From Flavobacterium aerium (GTDB taxonomy: Bacteria; Bacteroidota; Bacteroidia; Flavobacteriales; Flavobacteriaceae): 64,000 nucleotides of DNA. Below are positions 8,585 through 19,100 of the stretch, in pieces. Both the position numbers and the translations under genes were made by a program. Each line of letters begins with the position of its first letter. Position 1 is the stretch's first letter. Below the pieces are notes generated by a model. That model made no database searches and was not told the origin of the DNA. It saw only the letters and a program-made list of their open reading frames with translations. The DNA lies in contig NZ_JARQWR010000005.1 in NCBI RefSeq assembly GCF_030766725.1, positions 1 through 64,000 on the forward strand. The letters run 5' to 3'.

Positions 8585-9079
8585 TTAATTGTTTAGCATT
8601 GGTTTCAAATTGATATTCTTATTTCGTAAATCAAGTCCGCCTTCATAAACAGATTTTAAATTAACGAGGTAAAAAGACCAACCATCATGACATCCCAAGC
8701 GGATATTTTTTTTAGAATTGTCATCAGTAGGGATGTTCCTTTGCGTTAATTCAACCAATACATAATCTTTATGATCGGTAAGTTTTACTTCAACAATACA
8801 ATCTCCTGCAAATGTGAATTGTATAAAATCAGATGGATTTGTTCCAGTGATAGTACCTCTTTCTAGTTCGCTATATAGATACCAGCTCCATTCATAATGA
8901 AATCCTTTTTCGATGGATTTTTCTTTAGGTTGTAATTGATTGTTAGAATCTAAAAAATTAGCATTGCTTAAAAACCATTTTTCAATTTCTGTAGCCTTAG
9001 TCCAAGCATCGTAAAGTTTTGAAATTGGTGCGTTTATAGCGATTCTTACCGTAAAAGATGTCCAATTAAAATTTTCCAT
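8585..9079 (-). CDS. SRPBCC / AHSA1-like domain protein
   Basis: 164 residues, cytosolic. The start IAINAPISKLYDAWTKATEIEKWF and the later GCHDGWSFYLVNLKSVYEGG are typical of START-like (SRPBCC) proteins of the AHSA1 branch, which form a hydrophobic cavity for small ligands. No ligand is known. The gene is 12 bases upstream of the DUF6265 lipoprotein on the same strand, so they probably form one transcript. It is divergent from prfA. Confidence 0.8.
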   Translation of the reverse strand: MENFNWTSFTVRIAINAPISKLYDAWTKATEIEKWFLSNANFLDSNNQLQPKEKSIEKGFHYEWSWYLYSELERGTITGTNPSDFIQFTFAGDCIVEVKLTDHKDYVLVELTQRNIPTDDNSKKNIRLGCHDGWSFYLVNLKSVYEGGLDLRNKNINLKPMLNN

Positions 9080-9153
9080 ATCAAATGATTATACAATCAA
9101 AGTTAGAAAAAAAATATACGAAGCCAATACGGCAAACTAAATACTTTTTTTCG

Positions 9154-9161
9154 TAATTTTG
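9154..9161 (+). promoter_or_regulatory. promoter -7 box for prfA (TAATTTTG)
   Basis: TAnnTTTG match, 24 bases before the prfA ATG. The -33 TTG is not obvious. Confidence 0.5.
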
Positions 9162-9185
9162 CACTCCAAATAAAGGTAAAAAAAG

Positions 9186-10262
9186 ATGTTAGATAGACTT
9201 CAGATAGTAAAACAACGTTTCGATGAGATTTCCGATTTGATCATTCAACCCGATGTCATTGCGGATCAGAAGCGTTATGTACAATTAAACAAGGAGTACA
9301 AAGATTTAAAAGCTTTGGCAGGCAAGCGTGATGAATATGTTACTCTTATGGGTAATATTGAAGAGGCGAATGAAATTATTTCGGATGGAAGTGATGCTGA
9401 AATGGTGGAGATGGCAAAAATGCAGTTGGATGAAGCAAAAGATAGATTACCAGAATTAGAAGAAGAAATAAAATTCATGTTGATCCCTAAGGATCCAGAA
9501 GATGCTAAAAACGTGATGGTTGAGATCCGTGCAGGTACAGGTGGAGATGAAGCTAGTATTTTTGCAGGAGATTTATTCAGAATGTACACCAAGTATTGTG
9601 AAGGAAGAGGGTGGAGAACGAGTGTAGTAGATATGAATGAAGGGACTTCTGGTGGATTCAAAGAGGTAATTTTTGAAGTAACTGGAGAAGATGTATACGG
9701 AACATTGAAGTTTGAAGCTGGTGTTCACCGTGTACAACGTGTTCCTCAAACAGAAACACAAGGACGTGTGCATACTTCAGCAGCGACGGTAATGGTTTTA
9801 CCAGAAGCAGAAGAATTTGATGTTCAAATTGATATGAATGATGTACGTGTTGACTTTTTCTGTTCTTCTGGACCAGGTGGACAATCCGTTAATACAACAA
9901 AATCAGCAGTACGTTTAACGCATATTCCAACAGGATTAGTGGCACAATGTCAAGATCAAAAATCACAACATAAAAACAAGGATAAAGCCTTAATGGTATT
10001 ACGTTCTCGTTTATATGAAATGGAATTAGCGAAAAAACAAGAAGAAGATGCTGCCAAACGTACTTCACAAGTAAGTAGTGGTGACCGTTCTGCAAAAATT
10101 CGTACGTATAACTATGCACAAGGACGTGTAACTGATCATAGAGTTGGATTGACATTATATGATTTAGGAAACATCATGAATGGTGATATTCAAAAAATTG
10201 TTGACGAATTACAATTGGTAAACAATACAGAAAAATTAAAAGAAGCAAGTGAAGTATTCTAA
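9186..10262 (+). CDS. prfA: peptide chain release factor 1
   Basis: 358 residues, the full length for RF1, which recognises UAA and UAG stops and triggers peptide release. The catalytic GGQ loop appears as [20 protein letters not shown] near residue 225. The anticodon-like region contains [18 protein letters not shown], whose start carries the PxT-type recognition segment of RF1, and the [18 protein letters not shown] motif is near residue 300. It is followed by a terminator and then pyrF. Confidence 0.97.
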   Translation: MLDRLQIVKQRFDEISDLIIQPDVIADQKRYVQLNKEYKDLKALAGKRDEYVTLMGNIEEANEIISDGSDAEMVEMAKMQLDEAKDRLPELEEEIKFMLIPKDPEDAKNVMVEIRAGTGGDEASIFAGDLFRMYTKYCEGRGWRTSVVDMNEGTSGGFKEVIFEVTGEDVYGTLKFEAGVHRVQRVPQTETQGRVHTSAATVMVLPEAEEFDVQIDMNDVRVDFFCSSGPGGQSVNTTKSAVRLTHIPTGLVAQCQDQKSQHKNKDKALMVLRSRLYEMELAKKQEEDAAKRTSQVSSGDRSAKIRTYNYAQGRVTDHRVGLTLYDLGNIMNGDIQKIVDELQLVNNTEKLKEASEVF

Positions 10263-10302
10263 ATAAAGATACCCATTGACGACTAAAAAAATAAAATAAG
10301 AG

Positions 10303-10342
10303 AAAACCACACATTGTATAAAAGCAAGTGTGGTTTTTTTTT
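10303..10342 (+). terminator. intrinsic terminator after prfA
   Basis: Stem AAAACCACAC (10303-10312) / GTGTGGTTTT (10328-10337), with three further pairs possible inside, followed by a T run. Confidence 0.88.
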
Positions 10343-10383
10343 AAAGAATTTATAGTAATTAAAAATAAATAACTACAAGCAAC

Positions 10384-11199
10384 ATGACTATAGATCAATT
10401 AATACAACAGATTAGAATAAAAAAATCATTCTTATGTATTGGCTTAGATGTCGATTTGAACAAAATACCAAAACACCTATTAGAAGAAGAAGATCCGATT
10501 TTTGCTTTCAATAAAGCCATCATAGATGCCACACATCATTTGGCGGTATCGTACAAACCAAATACAGCTTTTTATGAAGCGTATGGAATTAAAGGATGGC
10601 AATCTTTAGAAAAGACAATTAATTATCTGAATGAAAAATATCCAGAGATTTTTACAATTGCAGATGCAAAAAGAGGAGACATTGGAAATACATCTTCTAT
10701 GTATGCAAAAGCTTTTTTTGAAGATTTGGGTTTTGATTCCGTAACTGTTGCACCCTATATGGGGAAAGATTCTGTAGAACCTTTTTTAGCTTTTGAAGAT
10801 AAAGTAACAATTCTATTAGCCCTAACGTCTAATGAAGGAGCCTTTGATTTCCAAACACAAAAGGTAAATGATACAGAACTGTATAAAACAGTTCTGACCA
10901 CGTCAAAGACTTGGGAAAACAGTGAAAATCTAATGTATGTTGTAGGGGCTACCAAAGCCGAATATTTTCAAGAGGTTCGAAAAATAGTTCCAACTAGTTT
11001 TTTATTAGTTCCAGGAGTAGGAGCACAAGGAGGAAATTTACGAGATGTTTGTCAATATGGAATGAACTCGAATGTAGGATTATTGATTAACTCGTCCAGA
11101 GGTATTATTTATGCCTCAAATGGTGTTGATTTTGCAGAGAAAGCACAAGCCGAAGCCCTAAAGATTCAAGAAGAAATGAAGTCTATATTGGATGCTTAA
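10384..11199 (+). CDS. pyrF: orotidine-5'-phosphate decarboxylase, type 2
   Basis: 271 residues. It catalyses the last step of UMP synthesis, decarboxylation of OMP. The catalytic core is [14 protein letters not shown] near residue 100, with the Asp-x-Lys-x-x-Asp charge network. The phosphate site is [10 protein letters not shown] near residue 212, followed by [10 protein letters not shown]. The longer length and these motifs place it in the type 2 subfamily common in Bacteroidota and Actinobacteria, rather than the shorter E. coli type. It lies alone between two terminators. Confidence 0.95.
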   Translation: MTIDQLIQQIRIKKSFLCIGLDVDLNKIPKHLLEEEDPIFAFNKAIIDATHHLAVSYKPNTAFYEAYGIKGWQSLEKTINYLNEKYPEIFTIADAKRGDIGNTSSMYAKAFFEDLGFDSVTVAPYMGKDSVEPFLAFEDKVTILLALTSNEGAFDFQTQKVNDTELYKTVLTTSKTWENSENLMYVVGATKAEYFQEVRKIVPTSFLLVPGVGAQGGNLRDVCQYGMNSNVGLLINSSRGIIYASNGVDFAEKAQAEALKIQEEMKSILDA

Positions 11200-11225
11200 T
11201 GATCAATAGCATTTTATAAAAATAA

Positions 11226-11260
11226 AAAAAGCCACAAATGATAAAGATTTGTGGCTTTTT
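11226..11260. terminator. bidirectional terminator (pyrF / nitroreductase gene)
   Basis: Stem GCCACAAAT (11231-11239) / ATTTGTGGC (11247-11255), with an A run before and a T run after. Confidence 0.9.
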
Positions 11261-11314
11261 AATGAATACAATTTATAATCAATAGGAAAGATTATAGCCT
11301 GTATTATAGATAAC

Positions 11315-11947
11315 TTATTTTAATTCAGTGATGAATTCTTCTTTTGGAGTACGTACTTTTTTCAAGTTTACTAACCAGTCATTTTCAACTTCTCTGTAAC
11401 CTAATGGCATAATAGTCGTACTGCGTAATCCTTTTTCTTTTAAGTTTAATAATACATCTAATTCTGCACTATTAAATCCTTCCATTGGTGTAGAATCTAC
11501 TTGTTGTTCAGCCGCAGCTGCAAGAGCTGTTCCTAAGGCAATATAAGATTGTTTTGCAGCATGGTGGAAGTTTTCTTCAGTTGTTCTTGATGCGAATATT
11601 CCTAGTAACATATTGATGTAGTCGGCAGTAGCACTGTCTGGTAAACCACGTTCTGCATTTCCTCTTGCGAATACATTTCTAATGCGCTCTTCACTATAAT
11701 CATCCCACGCAGCAAATACGATTAGGTGTGAAGCATCGGTAATTTGGCTTTGACCGCTTGCAACCACTTTAATTTTTTCTAATAAATCTCTGTTTGAAAT
11801 AACAAATACTTCATAAGGCTGTAACCCTGAAGAAGAAGCAGATAAACGAATTGCTTCTAATATATAGTCAACTTTTTCTTGGGGAACAGTTTGACCATTC
11901 ATTTTTTTTGTGGCATAACGCCATTTAAGATTATCTATAAGACTCAT
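11315..11947 (-). CDS. NAD(P)H-dependent nitroreductase, FMN (NfsB-like)
   Basis: 210 residues, the size of dimeric FMN nitroreductases that reduce nitroaromatics and quinones. The FMN-binding start RYATKKMNGQTV is near residue 10 and the helix SASSSGLQPYEVFVI near residue 36. A C-terminal MPLGYREVENDWL near residue 178 gives the usual G-Y/x phosphate contact. It is divergent from an HxlR regulator 110 bases away, with a palindromic operator between them, so HxlR probably controls it in response to quinones, diamide-like stress or other electrophiles. Confidence 0.9.
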   Translation of the reverse strand: MSLIDNLKWRYATKKMNGQTVPQEKVDYILEAIRLSASSSGLQPYEVFVISNRDLLEKIKVVASGQSQITDASHLIVFAAWDDYSEERIRNVFARGNAERGLPDSATADYINMLLGIFASRTTEENFHHAAKQSYIALGTALAAAAEQQVDSTPMEGFNSAELDVLLNLKEKGLRSTTIMPLGYREVENDWLVNLKKVRTPKEEFITELK

Positions 11948-11985
11948 TTTATTTTCTTTATTTTTAATAAATTGTTTTGGAGCGG

Positions 11986-11993
11986 CAAAATTA
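11986..11993 (-). promoter_or_regulatory. promoter -7 box for the nitroreductase gene
   Basis: Reads TAATTTTG on the minus strand, a TAnnTTTG match 38 bases before the start codon. The HxlR operator lies about 10 to 45 bases upstream of it and so covers the expected -33 region. Confidence 0.5.
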
Positions 11994-12003
11994 ACACTTT
12001 TTT

Positions 12004-12038
12004 GCTATACTTTTGTAACCGCTATACTTAAGTATAGC
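12004..12038. promoter_or_regulatory. HxlR operator: 18-bp perfect palindrome plus a third half-site
   Basis: GCTATACTT at 12021-12029 and its exact inverse AAGTATAGC at 12030-12038 form an 18-base palindrome. A third copy, GCTATACTT, lies at 12004-12012, in direct repeat 17 bases away. The third copy overlaps a plus-strand TAnnTTTG box (12008-12015) that could serve the hxlR gene, so binding would repress both directions. Confidence 0.75.
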
Positions 12039-12057
12039 AAAATTTTAATTTTATGTT

Positions 12058-12408
12058 ATGATCGCAGAGCCAGAAACTAGACAAGAATGTTTAAAATCCT
12101 TAATGGCCATAAGAGATTCTCTTGATGCTATAAGTGGAAAGTGGAAATTGCAAATTATTATTGCTGTATGGGCAGGAAATAAGAGGTTTAAAGATATTGA
12201 ACGACAAATACCCAATATTTCCCCTAGAATGTTATCGAAGGAATTGAAGGACTTAGAAGAGCAGAAATTGCTTAAGCGTAATGTATATGATACTTTACCT
12301 GTGACAATAGAATATACGGCAACACAACATGCCGAATCGTTGCGTGGAGTAATTAGTGTACTTCGCGATTGGGGGATTGAACATAGAAAAGTAATTATAG
12401 GACGATAA
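12058..12408 (+). CDS. HxlR-family transcriptional regulator
   Basis: 116 residues, a single winged helix: the SGKWKLQIIIAVWAGNKRFKDIERQIPNISPRMLSKELKDLE region (in part GNKRFKDIERQIPNISPRML) at about residues 25-70 is the family signature. An N-terminal Cys11 sits in EPETRQECLKSL, the position of the redox-active Cys of YodB, CatR and QorR-type members, which suggests thiol sensing of quinones. The gene is divergent from the nitroreductase across a palindromic operator, and so probably also controls itself. The BtuF-like gene begins 20 bases downstream on the same strand. Confidence 0.9.
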   Translation: MIAEPETRQECLKSLMAIRDSLDAISGKWKLQIIIAVWAGNKRFKDIERQIPNISPRMLSKELKDLEEQKLLKRNVYDTLPVTIEYTATQHAESLRGVISVLRDWGIEHRKVIIGR

Positions 12409-12428
12409 TCAGAGAATTTAAGTACAAC

Positions 12429-13232
12429 ATGAAAACGTATCAAGATCAGATTGGTTCTACAATTACTTTAGAGAATACACCCAAAAGAATAATTTCCCTA
12501 GTTCCCTCTCAAACCGAATTATTATATGATTTAGGTTTAGAGAATAGTATAGTAGGAATTACAAAATTTTGTGTGCATCCCTATCATTTTAAATCTACAA
12601 AGAAAATTATTGGCGGGACTAAAAAAGTACATATCGAGAAGATCAGGTTATTAAAACCCGATTTAATTATAGCCAATAAAGAAGAGAATACCCAAGAAAT
12701 TGTAGAAGCCTTACAAGGTATTGCACCAGTATGGGTGAGTAATATTATTACGTTAGAAGATAATATTGCGATGATTGAACAATTAGGGCAAATGTTAGCT
12801 CGAAGAACTGAAGCTCAAAATTTAGTACATAAGATTAATTTCGCCTTTGAGGATTTCAAAAAATTCATTGAACCGATTGAAATTAAAAAAGCAGCCTATT
12901 TTATTTGGAAAAACCCATATATGGTTGCAGGTTCAGATAATTTTATTAATGAACTATTAAAGCTAAATAAATTCAAGAATATATACGATGATAAAGGGCG
13001 TTATCCCGAAATCGAATTAAAAAAAATGCGTCTTGAAGGAGACCCGGATATAGTATTTCTTTCTTCAGAGCCTTTTCCGTTTAAAGATGAAGATGCATTT
13101 GAAATAGGAAGATTTACACATCATGCTAAAACAGTTTTTGTAGATGGGGAGATGTTTTCATGGTATGGAAGTAGGCTATTAAAAGCCTTTGACTACTTTA
13201 AAAAAATCCATATCAAACTCCAAAACGATTAA
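12429..13232 (+). CDS. BtuF-like helical-backbone metal-receptor protein without signal peptide
   Basis: 267 residues. The fold is that of class III substrate-binding proteins for cobalamin or siderophores: PKRIISLVPSQTELLYDLGL near residue 18, a long linker helix around residues 118-145, and a C-terminal lobe with DPDIVFLSSEPFPFKDED. The reading frame starts directly with MKTYQDQIGSTITLENTP, so there is no signal peptide or lipobox, and no ABC transporter genes lie nearby. Cytosolic versions are common in Bacteroidota and their ligand is unknown. It follows hxlR by 20 bases and may be co-transcribed. Confidence 0.78.
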   Translation: MKTYQDQIGSTITLENTPKRIISLVPSQTELLYDLGLENSIVGITKFCVHPYHFKSTKKIIGGTKKVHIEKIRLLKPDLIIANKEENTQEIVEALQGIAPVWVSNIITLEDNIAMIEQLGQMLARRTEAQNLVHKINFAFEDFKKFIEPIEIKKAAYFIWKNPYMVAGSDNFINELLKLNKFKNIYDDKGRYPEIELKKMRLEGDPDIVFLSSEPFPFKDEDAFEIGRFTHHAKTVFVDGEMFSWYGSRLLKAFDYFKKIHIKLQND

Positions 13233-13252
13233 TAGAATTTACCTAAAATAAA

Positions 13253-13282
13253 AATGGTCAGTACTTGTTTGTACTGACCATT
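13253..13282. terminator. hairpin terminator between convergent genes
   Basis: Perfect 12-bp stem, 13253-13264 (AATGGTCAGTAC) with 13271-13282, loop TTGTTT. The T-rich side lies toward the minus strand (TTTATTTT), so it best ends the DUF4197 transcript, but it can also end the plus transcript. A second stem, CCGCAAAG (13327-13334) / CTTTGCGG (13350-13357), lies nearby. Confidence 0.75.
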
Positions 13283-13418
13283 CCTGTATAACTAACCCTA
13301 ACCAAATGATAAAACCATTTATTATACCGCAAAGGTCATGAAAAAAAAGCTTTGCGGGTGTTAAGGCTTTGTTATATATATGTTATTGATTATTAAAATT
13401 TTAGCTTTAAAAAAGAGC

Positions 13419-14165
13419 TTATTTTTTATCCTGTAAAGCAAATACTTTTTGTAACAAATTTGTACTTCTTGCTGGTAAGCTTGTACGAATCTCTTTTTCC
13501 TCTACAGAGATCATTTTAAATACACCATCCATAGCTTTGTTTGTAACGTAATCATTTAAATCAGGATTTACTTTACTAACTAATGGAAGATTATTATACT
13601 TATTAATAATGGTAGTCCATACTTTATCTGCTCCTACATTTCCTAAAGACTGTTGAACAACAGGATTGAATTTTGAATATAAAGCAGTTGATGTAGAAGT
13701 TTTTAAATAATCTGTAGCAGCCACATCATTACCCAATAAGATGTTTTTTGCATCCGTTATTGTCATGTTTTTAATTGCATCTACAAATATTGGTGTTGCT
13801 TCTTTTACAGCATCTTCTGCAGCACGATTCAATACTTTAATACCTTCATCAGCAAGACTGCTCATTCCTAATTTACGTAAAGTTTTATCCACTTTTTGTA
13901 ATTCTTCAGGCAATACAATTTTTACAAGTTCATTTTTGTAAAAACCATCCATAGTGGTTAGTTTAGAAACTTGTTTTGTAATACCACTATTTAAAGCCTC
14001 TTTTAAACCAGCAGTGATGTCTGCATTCCCAAGAATAGAAGTTTTTGAAGTATCTTCTTTTGATGTAGTTTTAGTAGTTTGTTGTTTAGCCTTAGTAATT
14101 AGTTTCTTCAGTTGTGCTTGTCCTATGAAAGGAATAAATAATGCGACAAGTAATAATTTTTTCAT
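13419..14165 (-). CDS. DUF4197 domain-containing protein
   Basis: 248 residues with a cleavable signal peptide (MKKLLLVALFIPFIGQAQ, cut after residue 18), so exported to the periplasm. A Lys/Thr/Ser-rich linker leads into the all-helical DUF4197 domain, with GLKEALNSGITKQVSKLTTMDGFYKN (in part GLKEALNSGITKQVS) and the repeated NYLKTST/TATLYSKF-like part DYLKTSTSTALYSKFNPVV. The family is widespread in Bacteroidota and Proteobacteria, and the function is unknown. It is a single gene, convergent with the BtuF-like gene and divergent from catalase. Confidence 0.88.
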   Translation of the reverse strand: MKKLLLVALFIPFIGQAQLKKLITKAKQQTTKTTSKEDTSKTSILGNADITAGLKEALNSGITKQVSKLTTMDGFYKNELVKIVLPEELQKVDKTLRKLGMSSLADEGIKVLNRAAEDAVKEATPIFVDAIKNMTITDAKNILLGNDVAATDYLKTSTSTALYSKFNPVVQQSLGNVGADKVWTTIINKYNNLPLVSKVNPDLNDYVTNKAMDGVFKMISVEEKEIRTSLPARSTNLLQKVFALQDKK

Positions 14166-14475
14166 GCGTTTAAATTTTTTTGTAAAGGTAATTAAAAAAC
14201 GAGTTGATACTTTAAGCGGTATAAATACCTATACTTAGCTTGTTGTTACAGTAAAAACCAAATTTCATGCCGTTTGTAGTCTTACCCGTCAATTTTATTT
14301 TTTTTTAGGCAAATTGAACCCAATGAAAAGAGAATCTATTTTATAGAATCATTATAGATTAGGTTCTGTACAATAAGGGAAAACTATTTTTTGTACCTTT
14401 ATGTAATGCGTTTATTAATACAGGTTTAGCTTATTTTGATAGTTTTTAGTTATTAAAATATAAAAACAATCGATT
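14166..14475. other. intergenic region upstream of katA
   Basis: About 310 bases without a gene. It must hold the minus-strand promoter for the DUF4197 gene. It also holds a partial direct repeat TTATAGAATCATTATAGATT at 14340-14359 that could be a regulator site, but no match to a known OxyR or PerR site is convincing. Confidence 0.5.
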
Positions 14476-14505
14476 TTGATTATAATTTGATCCCGCTTAC
14501 ATTTG
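14476..14505 (+). promoter_or_regulatory. promoter of katA (TTG-N19-TACATTTG)
   Basis: TTG at 14476-14478 and TACATTTG at 14498-14505, separated by 19 bases, fit the Bacteroidota consensus. This places the transcript start near 14510 and rules out the in-frame ATG at 14503 as the start codon. Confidence 0.8.
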
Positions 14506-14529
14506 TACAGAATCAATAAATTATTACTT

Positions 14530-16014
14530 ATGAAAAATGACAAAAAACTAACTACAGCTACCGGAACTCCAGTAGTGGACAATCAAAACATTATGACGGC
14601 TGGCCAAAGAGGTCCTGCACTATTACAGGACATCTGGTTTTTAGAAAAAATGGCTCATTTTGACCGTGAAGTTATTCCTGAGAGACGTATGCATGCAAAA
14701 GGATCTGCTGCCTATGGAAAATTTAAAGTGACACATGATATTACACAATATACAAAAGCGGCACTTTTTTCTGAAATAGGAAAGGAAACCGATATGTTCG
14801 TGCGTTTTTCCACTGTTGCAGGAGAAAGAGGCGCTGCCGATGCAGAACGTGATATTCGTGGTTTTGCAATGAAATTCTATACAGAACAAGGTAACTGGGA
14901 TTTAGTAGGTAATAATACACCTGTATTCTTCTTAAGAGATCCAATGAAGTTCCCCGATTTAAATCATGCTGTAAAGAGAGATCCTAGAACCAATTTAAGA
15001 AGTGCAGATAATAATTGGGATTTCTGGACCTCACTGCCAGAAGCATTACATCAAGTTACTATTGTAATGAGTGATCGTGGAATCCCTAAGTCATACCGAC
15101 ACATGCATGGATTTGGAAGCCATACTTTCAGTTTTATTAATGCTAAAAATGAAAGACATTGGGTTAAATTCCATTTTAGAACACAACAAGGAATTGAAAA
15201 TTTAAGTGATGCAGATGCAAATCATTTAATTGGAAACGATAGAGAAAGCCATCAAAAAGATTTATACGATAGTATTGAAAAAGGAGATTTTCCATCATGG
15301 AAGTTGTTCGTTCAGATTATGACTGAAGAAGAAGCAAATACCTACCATATCAATCCATTCGATTTAACAAAAGTATGGCCACATGGAGATTATCCATTAA
15401 TTCCTGTAGGAGAATTTACTTTGAATAGAAATCCTGAAAACTATTTTGCAGAAGTAGAACAATCAGCATTCAATCCAGCGAATGTAGTACCAGGAATTAG
15501 TTTCTCTCCAGATAAAATGTTACAAGGACGTTTGTTCTCTTATGGCGATACCCAACGTTATAGATTAGGGGTAAACAATTATCAGATTCCTGTAAATGCT
15601 TCTAAATGTCCATACCACAGTTACCATCGTGATGGAGCAATGCGTGTTGATGGAAACTTTGGGTCAACAAGAGGATATGAACCAAATAGTTTTGGGGAAT
15701 GGCAAGATCAAGCAGGTTTTAAAGATCCATCATTAGCAATTCATGGAGATGCGGATCATTGGGATCATAGAGTAGATAATGATTACTATTCTCAACCCGG
15801 TAATTTATTTAGATTAATGACTGATGATAAAAAACAATTATTATTCTCAAATACAGCAGCAGCAGTAGGTGGAGCGCAACGATTCATTCAAGCACGCCAT
15901 GTGAGAAACTGTTTTAGAGCCGATCCAGCCTATGGTGAAGGTGTTGCAAAAGCATTAAATATGACTATGCAGGAAGCCAATAGCTTTGATGATAGTCAGA
16001 ATAAATATGTATAA
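14530..16014 (+). CDS. katA: monofunctional haem catalase
   Basis: 494 residues from the ATG at 14530, a small-subunit (clade 3) catalase that turns hydrogen peroxide into water and oxygen. The distal His55 is in [12 protein letters not shown], the distal Asn in [18 protein letters not shown], and the proximal haem-ligand Tyr in [15 protein letters not shown] near residue 337. The start [15 protein letters not shown] and the [15 protein letters not shown] stretch match other flavobacterial catalases. There is no signal peptide, so it is cytosolic. The upstream ATG at 14503 lies inside the promoter box and cannot be used. Confidence 0.96.
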   Translation: MKNDKKLTTATGTPVVDNQNIMTAGQRGPALLQDIWFLEKMAHFDREVIPERRMHAKGSAAYGKFKVTHDITQYTKAALFSEIGKETDMFVRFSTVAGERGAADAERDIRGFAMKFYTEQGNWDLVGNNTPVFFLRDPMKFPDLNHAVKRDPRTNLRSADNNWDFWTSLPEALHQVTIVMSDRGIPKSYRHMHGFGSHTFSFINAKNERHWVKFHFRTQQGIENLSDADANHLIGNDRESHQKDLYDSIEKGDFPSWKLFVQIMTEEEANTYHINPFDLTKVWPHGDYPLIPVGEFTLNRNPENYFAEVEQSAFNPANVVPGISFSPDKMLQGRLFSYGDTQRYRLGVNNYQIPVNASKCPYHSYHRDGAMRVDGNFGSTRGYEPNSFGEWQDQAGFKDPSLAIHGDADHWDHRVDNDYYSQPGNLFRLMTDDKKQLLFSNTAAAVGGAQRFIQARHVRNCFRADPAYGEGVAKALNMTMQEANSFDDSQNKYV

Positions 16015-16057
16015 ATAATCCAGTAATTGGAATAGAATACTTTAGAAATTTAAATTA

Positions 16058-16087
16058 AAAACGCTCTCATCAAGAACGTTTTTTTTA
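16058..16087 (+). terminator. intrinsic terminator after katA
   Basis: Stem AAAACG (16058-16063) / CGTTTT (16077-16082), with TCT/AGA pairing inside one mismatch, then a T run. Confidence 0.7.
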
Positions 16088-16191
16088 TGAATCTAATTTT
16101 TATATTGAATTATGGTTATATATATCGAAGTCTTGCGTTTATATTTTTAAGAATTTTGTAAATTGCCAGCTAAAATTGAGATTAATACAAA

Positions 16192-19100
16192 ATGGAACAA
16201 GCAAAACCATATACCCCTAAAAACAAAGTTAGAATTGTTACTGCCGCTTCATTATTTGATGGACATGATGCAGCAATTAATATAATGCGAAGAATTATTC
16301 AATCCACAGGGGTTGAGGTCATTCATTTAGGTCATGATAGAAGTGTTGAAGAAGTGGTGAATACTGCCATTCAGGAAGATGCCAATGCAATTGCAATGAC
16401 TTCATATCAAGGAGGTCATAATGAGTATTTCAAATACATGTATGATTTACTAAAAGAAAAAGGAGCGGGACATATCAAAATCTTCGGAGGAGGAGGAGGA
16501 GTAATCTTACCTTCTGAAATTTCGGAATTACATGAATACGGAATTACCCGTATATACTCTCCAGATGATGGAAGAGCCTTAGGTTTACAAGGAATGATTA
16601 ATGACTTGGTAGAACAATCTGATTATGCGGTAGGAGATGTGTTGAATGGAGAAATTAATCATTTAGAAGAAAAGAATCCAACAGCAATAGCACGTGTTAT
16701 TTCATCAGCAGAGAACTTCCCAGAAGTAGCCAAAGAAACATTAGATGCTATTCATAAAAAAAATGCATCTTGTAAAACACCAGTATTGGGTATTACAGGA
16801 ACAGGTGGAGCTGGTAAATCATCTTTAGTAGATGAATTAGTACGTCGTTTTTTAATTGACTTTCCAGAAAAAACAATTGGATTAATATCTGTCGATCCAT
16901 CAAAACGTAAAACAGGTGGAGCATTACTAGGAGATAGAATTCGTATGAATGCGATAAATAATCCTAGAGTTTATATGCGTTCATTGGCAACAAGACAATC
17001 AAATTTAGCCTTGTCAAAATATGTTGCCGAAGCCATCCAGGTATTAAAAGCAGCACAATACGATATCATTATTTTAGAAACTTCAGGAATCGGACAGTCC
17101 GATACAGAGATTATGGATCATTCTGATGTTTCATTGTATGTAATGACCCCTGAATTTGGAGCTGCTACACAATTGGAAAAAATTGACATGCTTGATTTTG
17201 CCGATTTAGTTGCTATAAACAAGTTTGACAAAAGAGGTTCTTTGGATGCATTGCGTGATGTAAAGAAACAATACCAACGTAACCATAACCTTTGGGATGC
17301 AAATCCAGATGATTTACCCGTATTTGGTACTATTGCGTCACAATTTAACGATCCAGGAATGAATACGCTGTACAAAGCGATCATGGATAAAATTGTGGAG
17401 AAAACAGAGAGTGAATTAAAATCAACTTTTGAAATCACTCGCGAAATGAGTGAGAAGATATTCGTTATACCACCACACAGAACACGTTATCTTTCTGAAA
17501 TTTCTGAAAACAATAGAAAGTATGATGAAATTGCAATGTCACAACAACAAGTGGCTCAGAAATTATACGGTATTTTCAAAACGATCGAATCAGTATCAGG
17601 AAAAATACCTGTAATTAATAAAGCAGGAATTGATGAAGATTCTGTAGCCATTAGTGCGATTCATGAAAAAGCAGACACTACAATATTTGTAAACTTACTT
17701 TTAAAAGAATTTGACCGTGTAAAAATGGGGTTAGATCCATACAATTGGGAAGTAATTCTAACATGGGATCAAAAAGTAAATAAATATAAAAATCCAGTCT
17801 ATTCCTTTAAAGTGAGAGACAAGGAAATAAAGATACAAACCCATACGGAATCATTATCACACAGTCAGATTCCAAAAGTAGCATTACCTAAATATGAAGC
17901 TTGGGGTGATATATTGCGTTGGTGTTTACAAGAAAACGTACCAGGAGAATTTCCTTTTACATCAGGGCTATATCCTTTCAAAAGAGAAGGAGAAGATCCA
18001 TCCCGTATGTTTGCAGGAGAAGGTGGACCAGAACGTACAAACAAACGTTTCCACTATGTGAGTCAAGGTTTACCTGCAAAACGTTTATCTACCGCTTTTG
18101 ATAGTGTTACATTATACGGAAATGATCCTCATTTACGTCCTGATATCTATGGTAAAATTGGTAATGCAGGAGTTTCAATCTGTTGTTTAGATGATGCTAA
18201 AAAATTATATTCTGGTTTTGATCTAGCCCATGCAATGACATCTGTAAGTATGACCATCAATGGTCCTGCACCAATGTTATTAGGATTCTTTATGAATGCT
18301 GCTATTGATCAACAATGCGAATTTTACATTAAAGAAAATGGATTAGAAGCTGAGGTTAATAAAAAGATTGAAGCGATATACAAGAAAAAAGGAGTTCAAA
18401 GACCACGATACAATGGAGATTTACCAGAAGGAAATAATGGTTTAGGATTAATGCTTTTGGGTGTTACTGGAGATCAAGTATTACCAGACGATGTGTATCA
18501 AGACATAAAAGTAAGAACATTATCACAAGTACGTGGAACTGTTCAAGCAGATATTTTAAAAGAAGATCAAGCACAAAATACTTGTATTTTCTCTACAGAA
18601 TTTGCTTTACGATTAATGGGAGATGTACAAGAATATTTTATTACAAACAATGTCCGTAATTTCTATTCCGTATCAATTTCAGGATACCATATTGCAGAAG
18701 CAGGAGCAAATCCAATTACTCAACTAGTGTTTACTCTATCAAATGGATTTACATATGTAGAGTATTATTTAAGCAGAGGAATGAATATTAATGATTTCGG
18801 TCCAAACTTATCATTCTTCTTCTCTAACGGAATTGATCCAGAATATGCTGTAATTGGACGTGTAGCACGAAAAATTTGGGCGAAAGCCATGAAGAATAAA
18901 TACGGAGCTAACGAACGTGCGCAAATGTTGAAATACCATATCCAAACATCTGGTCGTTCATTACATGCACAAGAGATTGATTTTAATGATATCCGTACTA
19001 CATTACAAGCTTTATATGCAATCTATGATAACTGTAATTCATTACATACTAATGCATATGATGAAGCAATTACAACACCTACAGAAGAATCTGTACGTCG

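Noticed and set aside
13306..13341. Eleven-codon frame MIKPFIIPQRS before the second hairpin, possibly another leader peptide
   Set aside because: No amino-acid run linked to a pathway, and the next plus-strand gene is far away (katA). The hairpins are better explained as the end of the convergent minus-strand transcript.
13327..13357. Hairpin CCGCAAAG/CTTTGCGG as a separate terminator or small RNA
   Set aside because: The stem has a long loop and no clear T run on either strand. I do not have enough evidence to call it.
14340..14359. TTATAGA direct repeat upstream of katA as a PerR or OxyR site
   Set aside because: It does not match a palindromic PerR box or the spaced OxyR pattern. It is more than 130 bases upstream of the promoter.
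14503..14529. In-frame ATG at 14503 upstream of katA
   Set aside because: It overlaps the TACATTTG promoter box (14498-14505), so it would not be in the message. The ATG at 14530 gives the normal catalase start.
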